Shown: positions 1-8,697 of the stretch, one piece after another | How positions within the stretch are numbered: position 1 is the first letter of the stretch | Layout of the letters: the number at the start of each line of letters is the position of its first letter | Source: Clostridiales bacterium | GTDB taxonomy: Bacteria; Bacillota; Clostridia; Saccharofermentanales; Saccharofermentanaceae | Assembly (NCBI GenBank): GCA_017612755.1 | Contig: JAGAFH010000179.1 | Coordinates: forward strand, 1 to 14,491 | Reading direction: 5' to 3' | Length of the DNA stretch: 14,491 nucleotides | The notes under the pieces: generated by a model | What the model was told of the DNA's origin: nothing | Databases searched by the model: none | What the model saw: the letters and a program-made list of their open reading frames with translations, nothing else | Translations under genes and position numbers: made by a program

Positions 1-254
1 ATATTACCGCAGATACCGTAAAAGAACACCGCCAGGATGACAGGTGAATCAATGGCAAAAGTCGTCTGATACTCCCACTGCTCAAGAAGAAGGCTCTTCT
101 GTCTCCAGGATTCTATTGTCTGGAAAAGATAGACCGAAGTATCATGACCTAAATGATACTGAAGCTGGGTAAGGTTAAAAAAAACAATAAAGAAAGATTC
201 TAAAGCCAGAACCCCAATGAGAAAATAAATACCTATTTTCTTTTCTTTATTCAT
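1..254 (-). CDS. Hypothetical membrane protein, N-terminal part (runs off left edge)
   Basis: An uninterrupted minus-strand reading frame of 84 complete codons starts at the ATG at 254-252 and leaves the window at position 1. It overlaps the stop of rsfS as ATGA, which suggests translational coupling; no good Shine-Dalgarno sequence lies close upstream. The protein starts MNKEKKIGIYFLIG and has a basic N-terminus followed by a hydrophobic helix at about residues 7-29. A polar stretch with a TIESWRQK segment comes next, and a second hydrophobic segment (SPVILAVFFYGICG) begins near the edge. This resembles the start of a multi-pass membrane protein, possibly a GT-C type glycosyltransferase, but too little is visible to name a family. 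It is the last visible gene of the operon. Confidence 0.6.
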   Translation of the reverse strand, partial: MNKEKKIGIYFLIGVLALESFFIVFFNLTQLQYHLGHDTSVYLFQTIESWRQKSLLLEQWEYQTTFAIDSPVILAVFFYGICGN

Positions 255-589
255 GATTCTGTCTTTTTGGTCTCCCAAAGCTTCTCGATATTATAATTGG
301 CTCGCTCTTCCGGATGGAATACATTGACTACCACATCCTTATAATCGATAAGGATCCAGCGGTCTCCGGATCTTCCCTCTATGTGGTCGGGATAAAGATC
401 GTCTTCTTTCTTGAGAACAACTTCTACCTCATCAGCAAGAGCCTTGATCTGTGTAGTGGAGTTACCGCTTACCACGATAAAATAATCTGCGAGAGTAGTC
501 TTTTCAGACACGTCCAGCAGTTCTATGTCGATGCCCTTCTTGGAATCGAGTATGGTAATGATCTTGTCGGCCAGTTCCTTGCTTGTCAT
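251..589 (-). CDS. rsfS: Ribosomal silencing factor RsfS (Iojap/YbeB family)
   Basis: The product is 112 residues, the usual length of RsfS. Family knowledge: RsfS binds ribosomal protein uL14 on the 50S subunit and blocks subunit joining, lowering translation when nutrients are scarce. The sequence shows the family pattern: an N-terminal helix (ELADKIITILDSKKGIDI), the core ADYFIVVSGNSTTQIKALAD, then EGRSGDRWILIDYKDVVVNVF and HPEERANYNIEKLW near the C-terminus. The ATG at 589 is preceded by AAAAGGAGA about 11 nt upstream. It lies 29 nt after the nadD-yqeK stop and its TGA overlaps the next ATG. Pairing with nadD and yqeK is common in Firmicutes, which supports the call. Confidence 0.95.
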   Translation of the reverse strand: MTSKELADKIITILDSKKGIDIELLDVSEKTTLADYFIVVSGNSTTQIKALADEVEVVLKKEDDLYPDHIEGRSGDRWILIDYKDVVVNVFHPEERANYNIEKLWETKKTES

Positions 590-618
590 AAATAATCTGT
601 TCTCCTTTTCGATTGTAA

Positions 619-1845
619 TTAGATTATACCCAAATCTTTCATAAACTCAAAAGTATAGGGATGGATCTCCCTGCCCTTTGCATCAAATTTATTCTTTACC
701 GCCCTGACACATAGCATCAAAGATGCATCTAGATCCGTTTCTGCCAGTTTCCTCATAAGGGTCAGATCCGTATATGTCCTGGAAGGCTCCAGCTTATCAG
801 CCAGGAAGACTATCTTTTCAAGGGTGGTCATATCGGCTTTTCCGGTAGTATGGAAAGTGATGGCATTTAATATCTCCTCATCATCTATCCCCATGAGCTC
901 TCCTGCAAAAACGGCTCCGGCCGGCGAATGATAGAGCTTTTCATCAACAGCCAGCTCCGGACATCTTTCCATGGCCATCTTCTTCTGTTCCTTTATATCG
1001 ATCTCCTTAGCGCAGTCATGAAGAGTTCCGGCGATAAGCGCCTTATCCGGATCAGCTCCGAACCTTCCCGCATAGACAGCAGATAAAAGCCCGGTGTTAA
1101 GTGTATGAAGGAGTCTCTTTTCTCCCAGGACGGGATACATGGCTACCGCTGATTCAAGATATGTTTCAGCCGCCTTATCACTGACCTTCGAAAGAGGGTC
1201 CTCTGAAGGATAAAGACCGTGGGTCCTGATAAAATCCAATGCTTCTTCAGGGAGCCTGTCAAAGTCCTTATCTGCTCTTATAGAAGATGAAGCTGCCTCC
1301 ACTCCTTTTATCTCAAAACTCCTGATATCCGTGTCTATTCCAAGGGCGGTCCTGATACGCTCTTTTTCGCTTTCTATATCAGTAGGATCTCCCGGCCTTT
1401 GCGCCACCAGAAGTCCTGCGTTTTCAAGGATCTTTTCCGGCTTATACCATTTATCGAAGGAAGGCAGGATATCAGATCCGCAGAGCCAGTAAAAGGAATG
1501 GTCCTCCTCTGCCTTTTTCCCGAAGCCATTATTCTTCAGGAAAGGCTTAAGATACTTTTTATCGCAGAAATTCGCGATGGTATTGGCAGTATAGCTTATG
1601 CCCTCCAGGAAGAACTCTATATCGCAGAGAAAGACATTCTTTTTAAATCTTCCCTCCACTGCCCTTTTGGTCATATAAAACCTGTAAGGGGCCGCACTTA
1701 ATATGCGTCCCCTCTTAAAAGGATTTCTAACTGTAGGGATAACGACTACTATATCAACGCATCCGCTATTAAGAGCACCTTCTATTATGGAAAGGTGACC
1801 GTTGTGGATTGGATCAAATGAGCCGCCGAAAAGACCTATCTTCAA
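619..1845 (-). CDS. nadD: Fused nicotinate-nucleotide adenylyltransferase (NadD) and YqeK-type HD hydrolase
   Basis: This 408-residue protein joins two enzymes that are usually separate. Residues 1 to about 212 are NadD, which adenylates nicotinate mononucleotide in NAD synthesis: the nucleotidyltransferase motif GGSFDPIHNGH (7-17), FYWLCGSD near 118-125 and SSSIRAD (186-192) are all present. Residues about 220-408 are an HD-domain protein like YqeK, a family shown to include symmetrical Ap4A hydrolases. The metal ligands look complete: H247, H276-D277 in LHDCAKE, H306, H332 in FHTTG and D350 in FLADKLEPSR. The first codon is TTG (1845-1843), placed 6 nt after a GAGGAA ribosome binding site; the GGSFDPIH motif follows at once, so no later start fits. 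It begins 18 nt after the purD stop. The NadD half carries a basic and acidic insert at about residues 103-116. Confidence 0.93.
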   Translation of the reverse strand: MKIGLFGGSFDPIHNGHLSIIEGALNSGCVDIVVVIPTVRNPFKRGRILSAAPYRFYMTKRAVEGRFKKNVFLCDIEFFLEGISYTANTIANFCDKKYLKPFLKNNGFGKKAEEDHSFYWLCGSDILPSFDKWYKPEKILENAGLLVAQRPGDPTDIESEKERIRTALGIDTDIRSFEIKGVEAASSSIRADKDFDRLPEEALDFIRTHGLYPSEDPLSKVSDKAAETYLESAVAMYPVLGEKRLLHTLNTGLLSAVYAGRFGADPDKALIAGTLHDCAKEIDIKEQKKMAMERCPELAVDEKLYHSPAGAVFAGELMGIDDEEILNAITFHTTGKADMTTLEKIVFLADKLEPSRTYTDLTLMRKLAETDLDASLMLCVRAVKNKFDAKGREIHPYTFEFMKDLGII

Positions 1846-1863
1846 TATCAGTTCCTCACAAGA

Positions 1864-3147
1864 TCAGCCAAGGATCCCCAAAGCTCTCTTTCCGATATCG
1901 GTCCTGTAGTGCTTTCCTTCAAAATCGATCTTACCGACTCCTTCGTATGCCTTGGCAAGAGCATCCTTAAGATCTTCTCCTCTGGCGGTAACGCCTATTA
2001 CCCTTCCGCCGTTTGTAAGGAAAGTACCCTCATCGTCCAGCTTGGTACCGGCATGGTAAACAAAGCATCCTTCGATCTGGCCCTTATCGTCAAATCCCTT
2101 CATGGGGATACCCTTCTTATAACTCTCGGGATATCCGCCGGATGCCATGATGACGCAGGCGCAGGCTCCGTCTCTCCACCTGATGTCCAAATCAGAGAGA
2201 CGGTGGTCGATTATTGCATCAAATATCTCATAGAGGTCAGCATCCAGCATGGGAAGTACTACCTGGGTCTCGGGATCTCCGAACCTGCAGTTATATTCGA
2301 TGACCTTAGGTCCCTTGGGGGTGATCATAAGGCCGAAGTAAAGGCATCCTTCAAAAGTCCTTCCCTCTTTGTTCATGGCTTCCATAGTAGGAAGGAAGAT
2401 CTTCTCCATGCACTCCTTTGCGATCTCGGGAGTATAGCAGGGATTGGGAGAAACAGTTCCCATTCCTCCGGTATTAAGGCCCTCATCGTTATCCTTGGCC
2501 CTCTTGTGATCCATGGAAGAGATCATGGGAACCATGGTCTTTCCGTCAGTAAATGCCAGAACAGATACTTCAGGTCCTGTAAGGAATTCCTCGATGACTA
2601 TACGTGAAGAGCTCTTTCCGAACTTCAGTTCATCTATCATCTCATGTACTGCCGTAACAGCCTCTTCCTCATTCTGAGCGATGATAACGCCCTTTCCGAG
2701 AGCGAGACCGTCAGCCTTGATGACTGCAGGATATGAGTTCTGCTTCTTAAGGTATTCAATGGCAGGCTCACTTTCCGTAAACACTTCATAGAAAGCCGTG
2801 GGGATATCATATTTCTTCATAAGCTCCTTGGAGAACACCTTGGAACCTTCGATGATCGCAGCGTTTGCCTTAGGTCCGAAGGCTCTGAATCCTGCCTCTT
2901 CCATGGCATCAGCCATTCCGAGTACGAGAGGATCGTCGGGAGCGACCACTACCATGTCAGGGTTAAGCTCCTTTGCCAGCTTTACCATATTTTCGATATC
3001 TGTCGCCTTTACGTCAAAACACTTGGCATACTTTGAGATACCGCCGTTTCCGGGAGCGCAGAAGATCTCGTCTACCTTGGGGCTCTCCGCGAGTTTCATG
3101 ATGATGGCGTGTTCTCTTCCGCCGCCGCCGACTACAAGTACTTTCAT
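1864..3147 (-). CDS. purD: Phosphoribosylamine--glycine ligase (GAR synthetase)
   Basis: The product is 427 residues, normal for PurD, which joins phosphoribosylamine and glycine with ATP in the second step of purine synthesis. Visible signatures are the N-terminal VLVVGGGGREHAI, the ATP-grasp region with KADGLALGKGV, the substrate loop DHKRAKDNDEGLNTGGMGT, and the metal and ATP site IEYNCRFGDPETQVVLP. The ATG at 3147 is preceded by GGAGG 8 nt upstream, and the start lies about 18 nt after the rseP stop. The gene looks intact. Its place here, behind rseP and ahead of nadD rather than with other pur genes, is a little unusual; no other purine gene is visible in the window. Confidence 0.97.
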   Translation of the reverse strand: MKVLVVGGGGREHAIIMKLAESPKVDEIFCAPGNGGISKYAKCFDVKATDIENMVKLAKELNPDMVVVAPDDPLVLGMADAMEEAGFRAFGPKANAAIIEGSKVFSKELMKKYDIPTAFYEVFTESEPAIEYLKKQNSYPAVIKADGLALGKGVIIAQNEEEAVTAVHEMIDELKFGKSSSRIVIEEFLTGPEVSVLAFTDGKTMVPMISSMDHKRAKDNDEGLNTGGMGTVSPNPCYTPEIAKECMEKIFLPTMEAMNKEGRTFEGCLYFGLMITPKGPKVIEYNCRFGDPETQVVLPMLDADLYEIFDAIIDHRLSDLDIRWRDGACACVIMASGGYPESYKKGIPMKGFDDKGQIEGCFVYHAGTKLDDEGTFLTNGGRVIGVTARGEDLKDALAKAYEGVGKIDFEGKHYRTDIGKRALGILG

Positions 3148-3165
3148 TCTTTATATCCTCCGGTC

Positions 3166-4545
3166 TTAAATATATTCAAAAACTATACGCAGTACATCGG
3201 AAACCAATGCAAAAGCCGCCAGTCCCAGTATCAGTATGAATCCTACTACCAGGAGCACATTTTCGGCCTTTTCCGACAATGGTCTTCCCGTGATCATCTC
3301 ATACAGGATATATACCACCTGTATTCCGTCAAGACCCGGGATAGGCAGCATGTTAGTGATGGTGACTGCAATGGTGATGAGTCCTGCCATCAATACCATG
3401 TTATATACCTTGTCTATAAACGAGGAATCAACGTTGTCTACCACTTCAGACACGCTGACGGTCATTCCCACGGGGCCCTGGACCATATTATATACTTTTT
3501 CGTGACCCTCGAAAACATCGCCGATCATCTTGTAGGCCACCTTTACAAGGGACACGGGGATCTTTACTGACGTTTCAAGGGCTTCGAAAAATCTTTCGGC
3601 AGAATCGATGGGAACACCGAGGTAACTTCCAAGTCCCCTGGGATTTGTGGTCGTCATCATATGGACAGTACAATCGTCCTCCAGTTCATGACCGTTCCTG
3701 ATATAGGTAAGCGTGACCTTATCCCCATCCTGATGATTGGAAAAGAACTGGTCAAAATCCTCATCTGCGACAGACTTTCCGTCTACAGCCGTAAGATAAT
3801 CTCCGATCTTCAGTACGGGATCACCGTCATTATGGCCTTCATAGACCTCCACTATCTGCCAGCCGTTATACTTGGGATCGACATAATCCAGGTGGGATAT
3901 GCCGATAAGGATGTTGTGATCCACATCAGGTTCCAGTACGATATCATACTCCTCACCTGTTTCCGCAGATATCAAAGTAACAGTGGCAGGCTCCGTGGCA
4001 GGGACTCCCGAATCTATCTCATAGATAAAATCAAAAGCTGTGATCACCTTTTTTCCGTTGATCTTCTCGATCTTATCCAGATAGTGGAAATTGGGATCCT
4101 CCTGAACAACAGCTTCCAGCTGGGATCCTGCATAACCGCTTCCCGGAACGGCATAAAGGCTGTAATAGCCCCCTGCCATAAAAAGTCCCATAAAGATAAC
4201 AACGCCCAGGAAATAGTTCATGAAAGGTCCCGCCAGGGCCACCAGAAGTCTCTTCCACCTCTTCTGGTTCAGAAGAAAAGAAGGATCATCCGTATCCAGC
4301 ATATTGCCGTTTTCATCAAAATCGTTAAACCTTACATATGCTCCGAAAGGCAGGGCTCTTACAGAATAATCTACACCCTTTCTCTTCCATGAGAAAAGCT
4401 TGGGACCTACAAAAAACGAGACCTCATAGACCTTGATCTTAAGAAGGCACGCCACCCAGTAATGGCCCATCTCATGGATCGTAACAACGACTCCGAGGAT
4501 CAGGATGGCTACCAGGATGCTCCAGATACTAAGATCACTCAGCAT
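3166..4545 (-). CDS. rseP: RIP (site-2) metalloprotease RseP
   Basis: This is a multi-pass membrane zinc protease that cuts transmembrane substrates such as anti-sigma factors and remnant signal peptides. From the ATG at 4545 it has 459 residues. The zinc motif HEMGH is at about residues 24-28 inside the first membrane helix, and the second metal motif NMLPIPGLDG is at about 398-407, giving the D ligand. Between them are the usual AGPFMNYFLG membrane segment and a PDZ-like region (about 135-290) with one clear PDZ-type strand set around LKIGDYLTAVDGKS. Two starts are possible: GTG at 4551 or ATG at 4545. The ATG has AGGGAG 5 nt upstream while the GTG sits inside that site, so the ATG is preferred. 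The start overlaps the end of dxr. Confidence 0.95.
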   Translation of the reverse strand: MLSDLSIWSILVAILILGVVVTIHEMGHYWVACLLKIKVYEVSFFVGPKLFSWKRKGVDYSVRALPFGAYVRFNDFDENGNMLDTDDPSFLLNQKRWKRLLVALAGPFMNYFLGVVIFMGLFMAGGYYSLYAVPGSGYAGSQLEAVVQEDPNFHYLDKIEKINGKKVITAFDFIYEIDSGVPATEPATVTLISAETGEEYDIVLEPDVDHNILIGISHLDYVDPKYNGWQIVEVYEGHNDGDPVLKIGDYLTAVDGKSVADEDFDQFFSNHQDGDKVTLTYIRNGHELEDDCTVHMMTTTNPRGLGSYLGVPIDSAERFFEALETSVKIPVSLVKVAYKMIGDVFEGHEKVYNMVQGPVGMTVSVSEVVDNVDSSFIDKVYNMVLMAGLITIAVTITNMLPIPGLDGIQVVYILYEMITGRPLSEKAENVLLVVGFILILGLAAFALVSDVLRIVFEYI

Positions 4546-5714
4546 AGGCACTCCCTTGCAAGAGATCTTGCTTCCCTGTCAGCCTGAAGGATGTCATCCA
4601 GGGAACTTATGGATGTGTGTCTTCCCTTGAACTTATCGAAAACAAATGAAACCGCCTTTTCGATATCCAGATAGCCGCACTTCCCGTCCAGGAAATCAAA
4701 TACGGCCACTTCATTGGCTGCATTTATTACTGCAGGAAGAAGGCCTCCCTCCCGGCCAGCATCATATGCTATATCAAGAAGGCGGAATACTGAGGTATCG
4801 CACCTTTCAAATGTCAGGTTACTGCACTTGGGATCAAAGGGATCGAACTTTTCAAGAAGCCTGTTACCTCTGTCCGGGTAATAAAGAGCCACCATGATGG
4901 GCAGGATCATACTGGGCTTTCCCATCTGGGCCAGGACCGATCCGTCCTTCATCCTTATCATGGAATGGATCACGCTCTGGGGATGGACTACCACGTCTAT
5001 CCTGTCCACGTCTACTCCGAAGAGATGCTTTGCCTCTATTACCTCAAGGCCTTTATTCATCATGGTGGAAGAATCGATGGTGATCTTACCGCCCATCTTC
5101 CAGGTGGGATGGGAAAGGGCATCGCTTACCGTTACCTTAACAAGATCCTCCCTTGGCTTCCCCCTGAAAGGTCCGCCGGAAGCTGTGATAAGGATCCTGT
5201 CCAGGTCCTCTTTCTTTTCGCCCCAGAGGCACTGCCAGATGGCGCAGTGTTCGCTGTCTACAGGCAGCAACTCTACGCCCTTTTCCTTAACAAGAGGCAT
5301 GACGATATCGCCTCCTGCCACCAGTGTCTCTTTATTTGCCAGGGCAATGTCCTTGCCCTTTAATATTGCTTCATAAGTAGGCTTAAGACCTGCAACCCCT
5401 ACGATGGCTCCCAGGACCGTATCCGCCTCATCTACAGTAGCGACTATATCTGTGCCTTCAGCTCCTCCGAAAACTTCGCATTTGATCTCAGGGTGCTCTG
5501 ATGAAAGTCTGTTCTTAAGTTCCAGGGCCTTTTTCTCATCCATGACAGATGCGACGGAAGGCTTAAACTCAACTATCTGCTCATAAAGAAGATCCGTATC
5601 GGATCCGCAGCAAAGACCTGCCACTTTAAAATCTTCAGGATTATTTCTTACTACTTCCAGAGTCTGGGTTCCGATGGAACCGGTAGAACCCAAGACAGAT
5701 AATACCCTCCGCAT
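4539..5714 (-). CDS. dxr: 1-deoxy-D-xylulose 5-phosphate reductoisomerase
   Basis: The product is 391 residues. Dxr turns DXP into MEP with NADPH, the committing step of the MEP isoprenoid pathway. The NADPH-binding GSTGSIG is at residues 9-15, LANKETLVAGG is near 125-135, and the metal-binding DSEHCAIWQCL starts at D153 with E155. The substrate site shows ASGGPFRG (178-185), ALSHPTWKMGGKITIDSST (H202) and MNKGLEVIEAKHLF (N220, K221, E224). The ATG at 5714 shares its A with the stop codon of cdsA (TAATG), with GGGAG about 10 nt upstream, so translation is probably coupled. It supplies isoprenoid precursors to UppS, encoded two genes upstream in the same operon. Confidence 0.98.
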   Translation of the reverse strand: MRRVLSVLGSTGSIGTQTLEVVRNNPEDFKVAGLCCGSDTDLLYEQIVEFKPSVASVMDEKKALELKNRLSSEHPEIKCEVFGGAEGTDIVATVDEADTVLGAIVGVAGLKPTYEAILKGKDIALANKETLVAGGDIVMPLVKEKGVELLPVDSEHCAIWQCLWGEKKEDLDRILITASGGPFRGKPREDLVKVTVSDALSHPTWKMGGKITIDSSTMMNKGLEVIEAKHLFGVDVDRIDVVVHPQSVIHSMIRMKDGSVLAQMGKPSMILPIMVALYYPDRGNRLLEKFDPFDPKCSNLTFERCDTSVFRLLDIAYDAGREGGLLPAVINAANEVAVFDFLDGKCGYLDIEKAVSFVFDKFKGRHTSISSLDDILQADREARSLARECLC

Positions 5715-6598
5715 TAAATACCAACTCCCATATTCTTAAAGAATTCTACGATAAGCGCCAGAAGCACTCCCGAAGGGATCGTGAAAAAGGCGCTGTCAAA
5801 TCTGTCCAGCATACCGCCGTGTCCGGGGAAGAGATTACCGTAATCCTTGATGCCCACTCTTCTCTTTACAAGAGAGGCCACCCAGTCACCCAGCTGCGAC
5901 ATAACGGACATTACTAATCCAAGAACGAAAGCGATGACAGAAAAAACGATTATGTCCGCATTAAAATCATCAAGTCTGTAGATTATAAGGTCAAAATAGA
6001 TCATTACCGCCAGGGCGCATCCCAGCGCGCCTCCGATACATCCTTCCCATGTTTTCTTGGGGCTTATATGAGGAACGATCTTGTGCTTCCCTAAAGTCAC
6101 TCCCGAAAAGTAGGCGCAGGTGTCGGATACCCAGCTGGCGAAAAGGGCCGGTATCAGGTAAAACCATCCCTTCTCCGGGAAGATGGATACGGAACACAGG
6201 CAGTATAAAGGAAAGGTAATGTAAAGTATCAATGCAGCCGTAACAAGGCCGTCGTGAAGATATATCTCTCCGTCGGTCCTTATTACCGAAGGCATGACGA
6301 CGCAGGCCATGGCATAAAGGAGCATTATCAGAAGATAATAGCAGAGAGCCGTAGTCATCTGGATCTTCATAAAATAGGATACCAGAAGGATCAGAAGCGG
6401 GATCAGGTCGCCCAGGACTACAAGAGGGACACAGGGCTTCATTCCGCCGGCCTTTACGGCTTTTATCATCTCATATGTTGAAACAGCGCCTACTACAAGA
6501 GCAAAGGCGATCATGATACCCGGGAACCAGTATGACGGGATAACGAATGCCGCAACGAGCACCGTAAAGATAATTCCGGTAATTACCCGCTGCCTCAT
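5714..6598 (-). CDS. cdsA: Phosphatidate cytidylyltransferase (CDP-diglyceride synthase)
   Basis: This 294-residue integral membrane enzyme makes CDP-diacylglycerol from phosphatidic acid and CTP, the branch point to phospholipids. The sequence is mostly hydrophobic helices. The family signature is complete near the C-terminus: SLVKRRVGIKDYGNLFPGHG followed by GMLDRFDS, with the K-D pair and the closing D-R. Upstream motifs DTCAYFSGVTLGKHK and SPKKTWEG also match the family. The start ATG at 6598 overlaps the stop of uppS (ATGA), a typical coupled junction, and its own TAA overlaps the dxr start. Confidence 0.97.
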   Translation of the reverse strand: MRQRVITGIIFTVLVAAFVIPSYWFPGIMIAFALVVGAVSTYEMIKAVKAGGMKPCVPLVVLGDLIPLLILLVSYFMKIQMTTALCYYLLIMLLYAMACVVMPSVIRTDGEIYLHDGLVTAALILYITFPLYCLCSVSIFPEKGWFYLIPALFASWVSDTCAYFSGVTLGKHKIVPHISPKKTWEGCIGGALGCALAVMIYFDLIIYRLDDFNADIIVFSVIAFVLGLVMSVMSQLGDWVASLVKRRVGIKDYGNLFPGHGGMLDRFDSAFFTIPSGVLLALIVEFFKNMGVGI

Positions 6599-7356
6599 TT
6601 CTTATCAGCCTCCGAAAGACCTCCGAAGCGGCGGTCTCTTTTTGCATAATCCCTGAAAGCCTGTGTAAGGTCATCATAACCGAAATCGGGCCACAAGGTC
6701 TCCGATACCCAGAACTCGGAATAAGCAGATTCCCATAAGAGGAAATTTGAAAGCCTCATCTCACCGCTGGGCCTTATTATGAGCTCAGGATCCGGTACAT
6801 CAGGAAGATAGAGATTATCGGAGATCATCTGCTCCGTGATATCAGAGGGGTCTATCTCCCCTGCTTTTACCTTTTCGGCGATCCTTCTAACGGAATACTC
6901 GATCTCTCTTCGTCCGCCGTAGTTAAAGGCAACGATCAGAGTCATCTTCTTCCTGTCCTTGGATCTTTCCTCGCCTCTTTTACAGACTTCCTGAAGCTTT
7001 TCGGGAAGGCCGGCGATATCACCGGTAAATCTCAATCTGATGCCTTCCTGTTCCAGTTCGGCATCATATCTGTCGAAGAACTCGATGAAGAGCTCCATCA
7101 GCTGATGGACCTCATCCTCGGGTCTTGACCAGTTTTCTGTAGAAAAAGCATATACCGTAAGATACTTAACGCCGTAGTTACCGCAGTTCCTGCAAAGCTC
7201 CTTCAGGTTCTCAGCACCGGCCCTGTGGCCTGCAGATCTGGGAAGAAGACGCTTCTTGGCCCACCTGCCGTTACCGTCCATGATAACGCCAAGCGATACG
7301 GGAACCTTTAAGCCTTCAGTATCGTATGTTTTTTTCTTTGAAGGAAGAATAGCCAT
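6595..7356 (-). CDS. uppS: Isoprenyl transferase (di-trans,poly-cis-undecaprenyl diphosphate synthase)
   Basis: The product is 253 residues, typical for the cis-prenyltransferase family. It adds isopentenyl units to farnesyl diphosphate to form undecaprenyl diphosphate, the lipid carrier for cell wall synthesis. The catalytic aspartate is D27 in MDGNGRWAKKR; other motifs are RSAGHRAG, FSTENWSRPEDEV (71-83), FNYGGRREI and IRPSGEMRLSNFLLWESAYSE (about 194-214), holding the arginine and serine that bind the diphosphate. The ATG at 7356 follows the frr stop by 3 nt. Its ribosome binding site is weak (GGAA about 10 nt away), so coupling to frr translation is likely. Confidence 0.97.
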   Translation of the reverse strand: MAILPSKKKTYDTEGLKVPVSLGVIMDGNGRWAKKRLLPRSAGHRAGAENLKELCRNCGNYGVKYLTVYAFSTENWSRPEDEVHQLMELFIEFFDRYDAELEQEGIRLRFTGDIAGLPEKLQEVCKRGEERSKDRKKMTLIVAFNYGGRREIEYSVRRIAEKVKAGEIDPSDITEQMISDNLYLPDVPDPELIIRPSGEMRLSNFLLWESAYSEFWVSETLWPDFGYDDLTQAFRDYAKRDRRFGGLSEADKK

Positions 7357-7359
7357 TTA

Positions 7360-7926
7360 TCAGATTTCCATCAGTTCCTTCTCTTTAGTCTCGCAGGTCT
7401 TCTCGACTTCCTTTGTGAACTTGTCAGTGATCTTCTGGATCTTCTCTTCGTACTCAGCGAGGGAATCATCTGTAAGCTCTTTCTTCTTGTTGGCTGCGCG
7501 CATCTTGTCGATACCGTCTCTTCTTACGTTACGGATAACGACCTTGCACTCTTCACCGTACTGCTTTACCTGCTTAACAAGATCTTTTCTTCGATCCTCT
7601 GTAAGCACAGGAAAAACAAGTCTTATGATCTTACCGTCATTAGTGGGAGTGATACCAAGATCACTTGCCTGGATAGCTCTCTCGATCTCTTTGAGCATGG
7701 AAGGATCCCAGGGGGCAAGAGTGATCATCCTTGCCTCGGGGACCTGGATATTTGCTACTGCGTTCAAGGGAGAAGGCGTACCATAGTACTCGACCTTGAT
7801 CTTATCCAGAACATGGGGATTTGCTCTTCCTGCCCTGATAGCATTAAGGTTCTCCTGAAGATTGGAGATGCAGTTCTTCATCTTGTCTTCGATCTTGTCA
7901 TAATCTGCTTTTGTGATCTCGATCAT
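7360..7926 (-). CDS. frr: Ribosome recycling factor
   Basis: The 188-residue product matches RRF in length and sequence. RRF works with EF-G to split post-termination ribosomes. Visible features are the N-terminal helix with MKNCISNLQENLNAIRAGRA and the helix-turn VLDKIKVEYYGTPSPLNAVA. The central strands IQVPEARMITLAPWDPSMLK come next, followed by ITPTNDGKIIRLVFPVLTED and the C-terminal helices RRKDLVKQVKQYGEECKVVI and EKIQKITDKF. The ATG at 7926 has a strong GGGAGG 8 nt upstream. It starts 19 nt after pyrH, the standard neighbour. Confidence 0.98.
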   Translation of the reverse strand: MIEITKADYDKIEDKMKNCISNLQENLNAIRAGRANPHVLDKIKVEYYGTPSPLNAVANIQVPEARMITLAPWDPSMLKEIERAIQASDLGITPTNDGKIIRLVFPVLTEDRRKDLVKQVKQYGEECKVVIRNVRRDGIDKMRAANKKKELTDDSLAEYEEKIQKITDKFTKEVEKTCETKEKELMEI

Positions 7927-7945
7927 TGTCTTTTCCTCCCTTTGA

Positions 7946-8653
7946 TCATTCTACTATTGTTCCTAAGTTCTCTCCCTTAACGATCTTAACGATATTGTCA
8001 GGATCTTTCATGGAGAATACGAGTATCTTCGTCTTGTTGTCCCTGCAGAGAGCTGCAGCTGTAGCATCCATTACCTTAAGATTGGACTTGAGGACCTCAT
8101 CGTGAGTGACCTTCTCATATCTGACAGCGTCGGGATAGATGTTGGGATCTTTGTCATAAACTCCGTCTACCATAGTAGCCTTCATAAAGATATCGGCATT
8201 GATCTCAGTCGCTCTTAAGGCAGCGCCTGTATCTGTTGAGAAATAAGGGTTACCTGTACCGCATGCACAGATGACGATCCTGCCCTTCTCCAGGTGCCTT
8301 ACAGCCCTCTTTCTGATATAGGGCTCTGCCATCTGTCTGATCTCGATGGCAGAAAGGACTCTTGTTACTGCACCATGCTGCTCAAGAGCATCGGAGAGCG
8401 CCAGTGCATTCATCATGGTAGCCAGCATTCCCATATGATCTGCAGTTACCCTGTCCATCTTCTCGGAAGATCTTCCGCGCCAGAAGTTACCTCCTCCTAC
8501 AACTACTCCAACTTCAACTCCAAGATCTGAGACTTCCTTGATCTTGGCGGTAATCTCGCTTACGACATCGTCGTCGATACCGACCTTTTTGTCACCTGCG
8601 AGAGCTTCACCGGAAAGCTTAAGAAGGATCCTCTTATACTTTACTTCCGACAT
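7946..8653 (-). CDS. pyrH: Uridylate kinase (UMP kinase)
   Basis: The product is 235 residues. PyrH is the bacterial hexameric UMP kinase of the amino acid kinase fold; it makes UDP from UMP with ATP. Motifs seen: [12 protein letters not shown] at the N-terminus, [52 protein letters not shown] and [17 protein letters not shown]. The ATG at 8653 has GGAGGT 8 nt upstream. It is the first gene of the conserved run and is followed by frr. It is not preceded by tsf as in most bacteria but by the split HTH regulator, 70 nt away, so it may have its own promoter in that gap. Confidence 0.98.
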   Translation of the reverse strand: MSEVKYKRILLKLSGEALAGDKKVGIDDDVVSEITAKIKEVSDLGVEVGVVVGGGNFWRGRSSEKMDRVTADHMGMLATMMNALALSDALEQHGAVTRVLSAIEIRQMAEPYIRKRAVRHLEKGRIVICACGTGNPYFSTDTGAALRATEINADIFMKATMVDGVYDKDPNIYPDAVRYEKVTHDEVLKSNLKVMDATAAALCRDNKTKILVFSMKDPDNIVKIVKGENLGTIVE

Positions 8654-8697
8654 AAAGTGTACCTCCGCCTGATTTTTCCTCTATTTATTTTATACAT
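8654..8697 (-). promoter_or_regulatory. Possible promoter and leader of the pyrH operon
   Basis: The short AT-rich gap before pyrH holds TATAAA on the minus strand at 8694-8689, about 35 nt before the ATG, followed by a clear GGAGGT ribosome binding site. A convincing -35 box at 17 nt is not visible (TCTTTT). The position is reasonable because the gene upstream is accessory and pyrH is essential, so an independent promoter is expected. This is inference from composition and context. Confidence 0.3.

Noticed and set aside
1909..2607. Open frame of 232 codons on the plus strand inside purD
   Set aside because: Shadow of a well-conserved purD on the opposite strand; no recognisable protein features.
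3661..4392. Open frame of 243 codons on the plus strand inside rseP
   Set aside because: Shadow of rseP; the rseP motifs are complete on the minus strand and this frame shows no family pattern.
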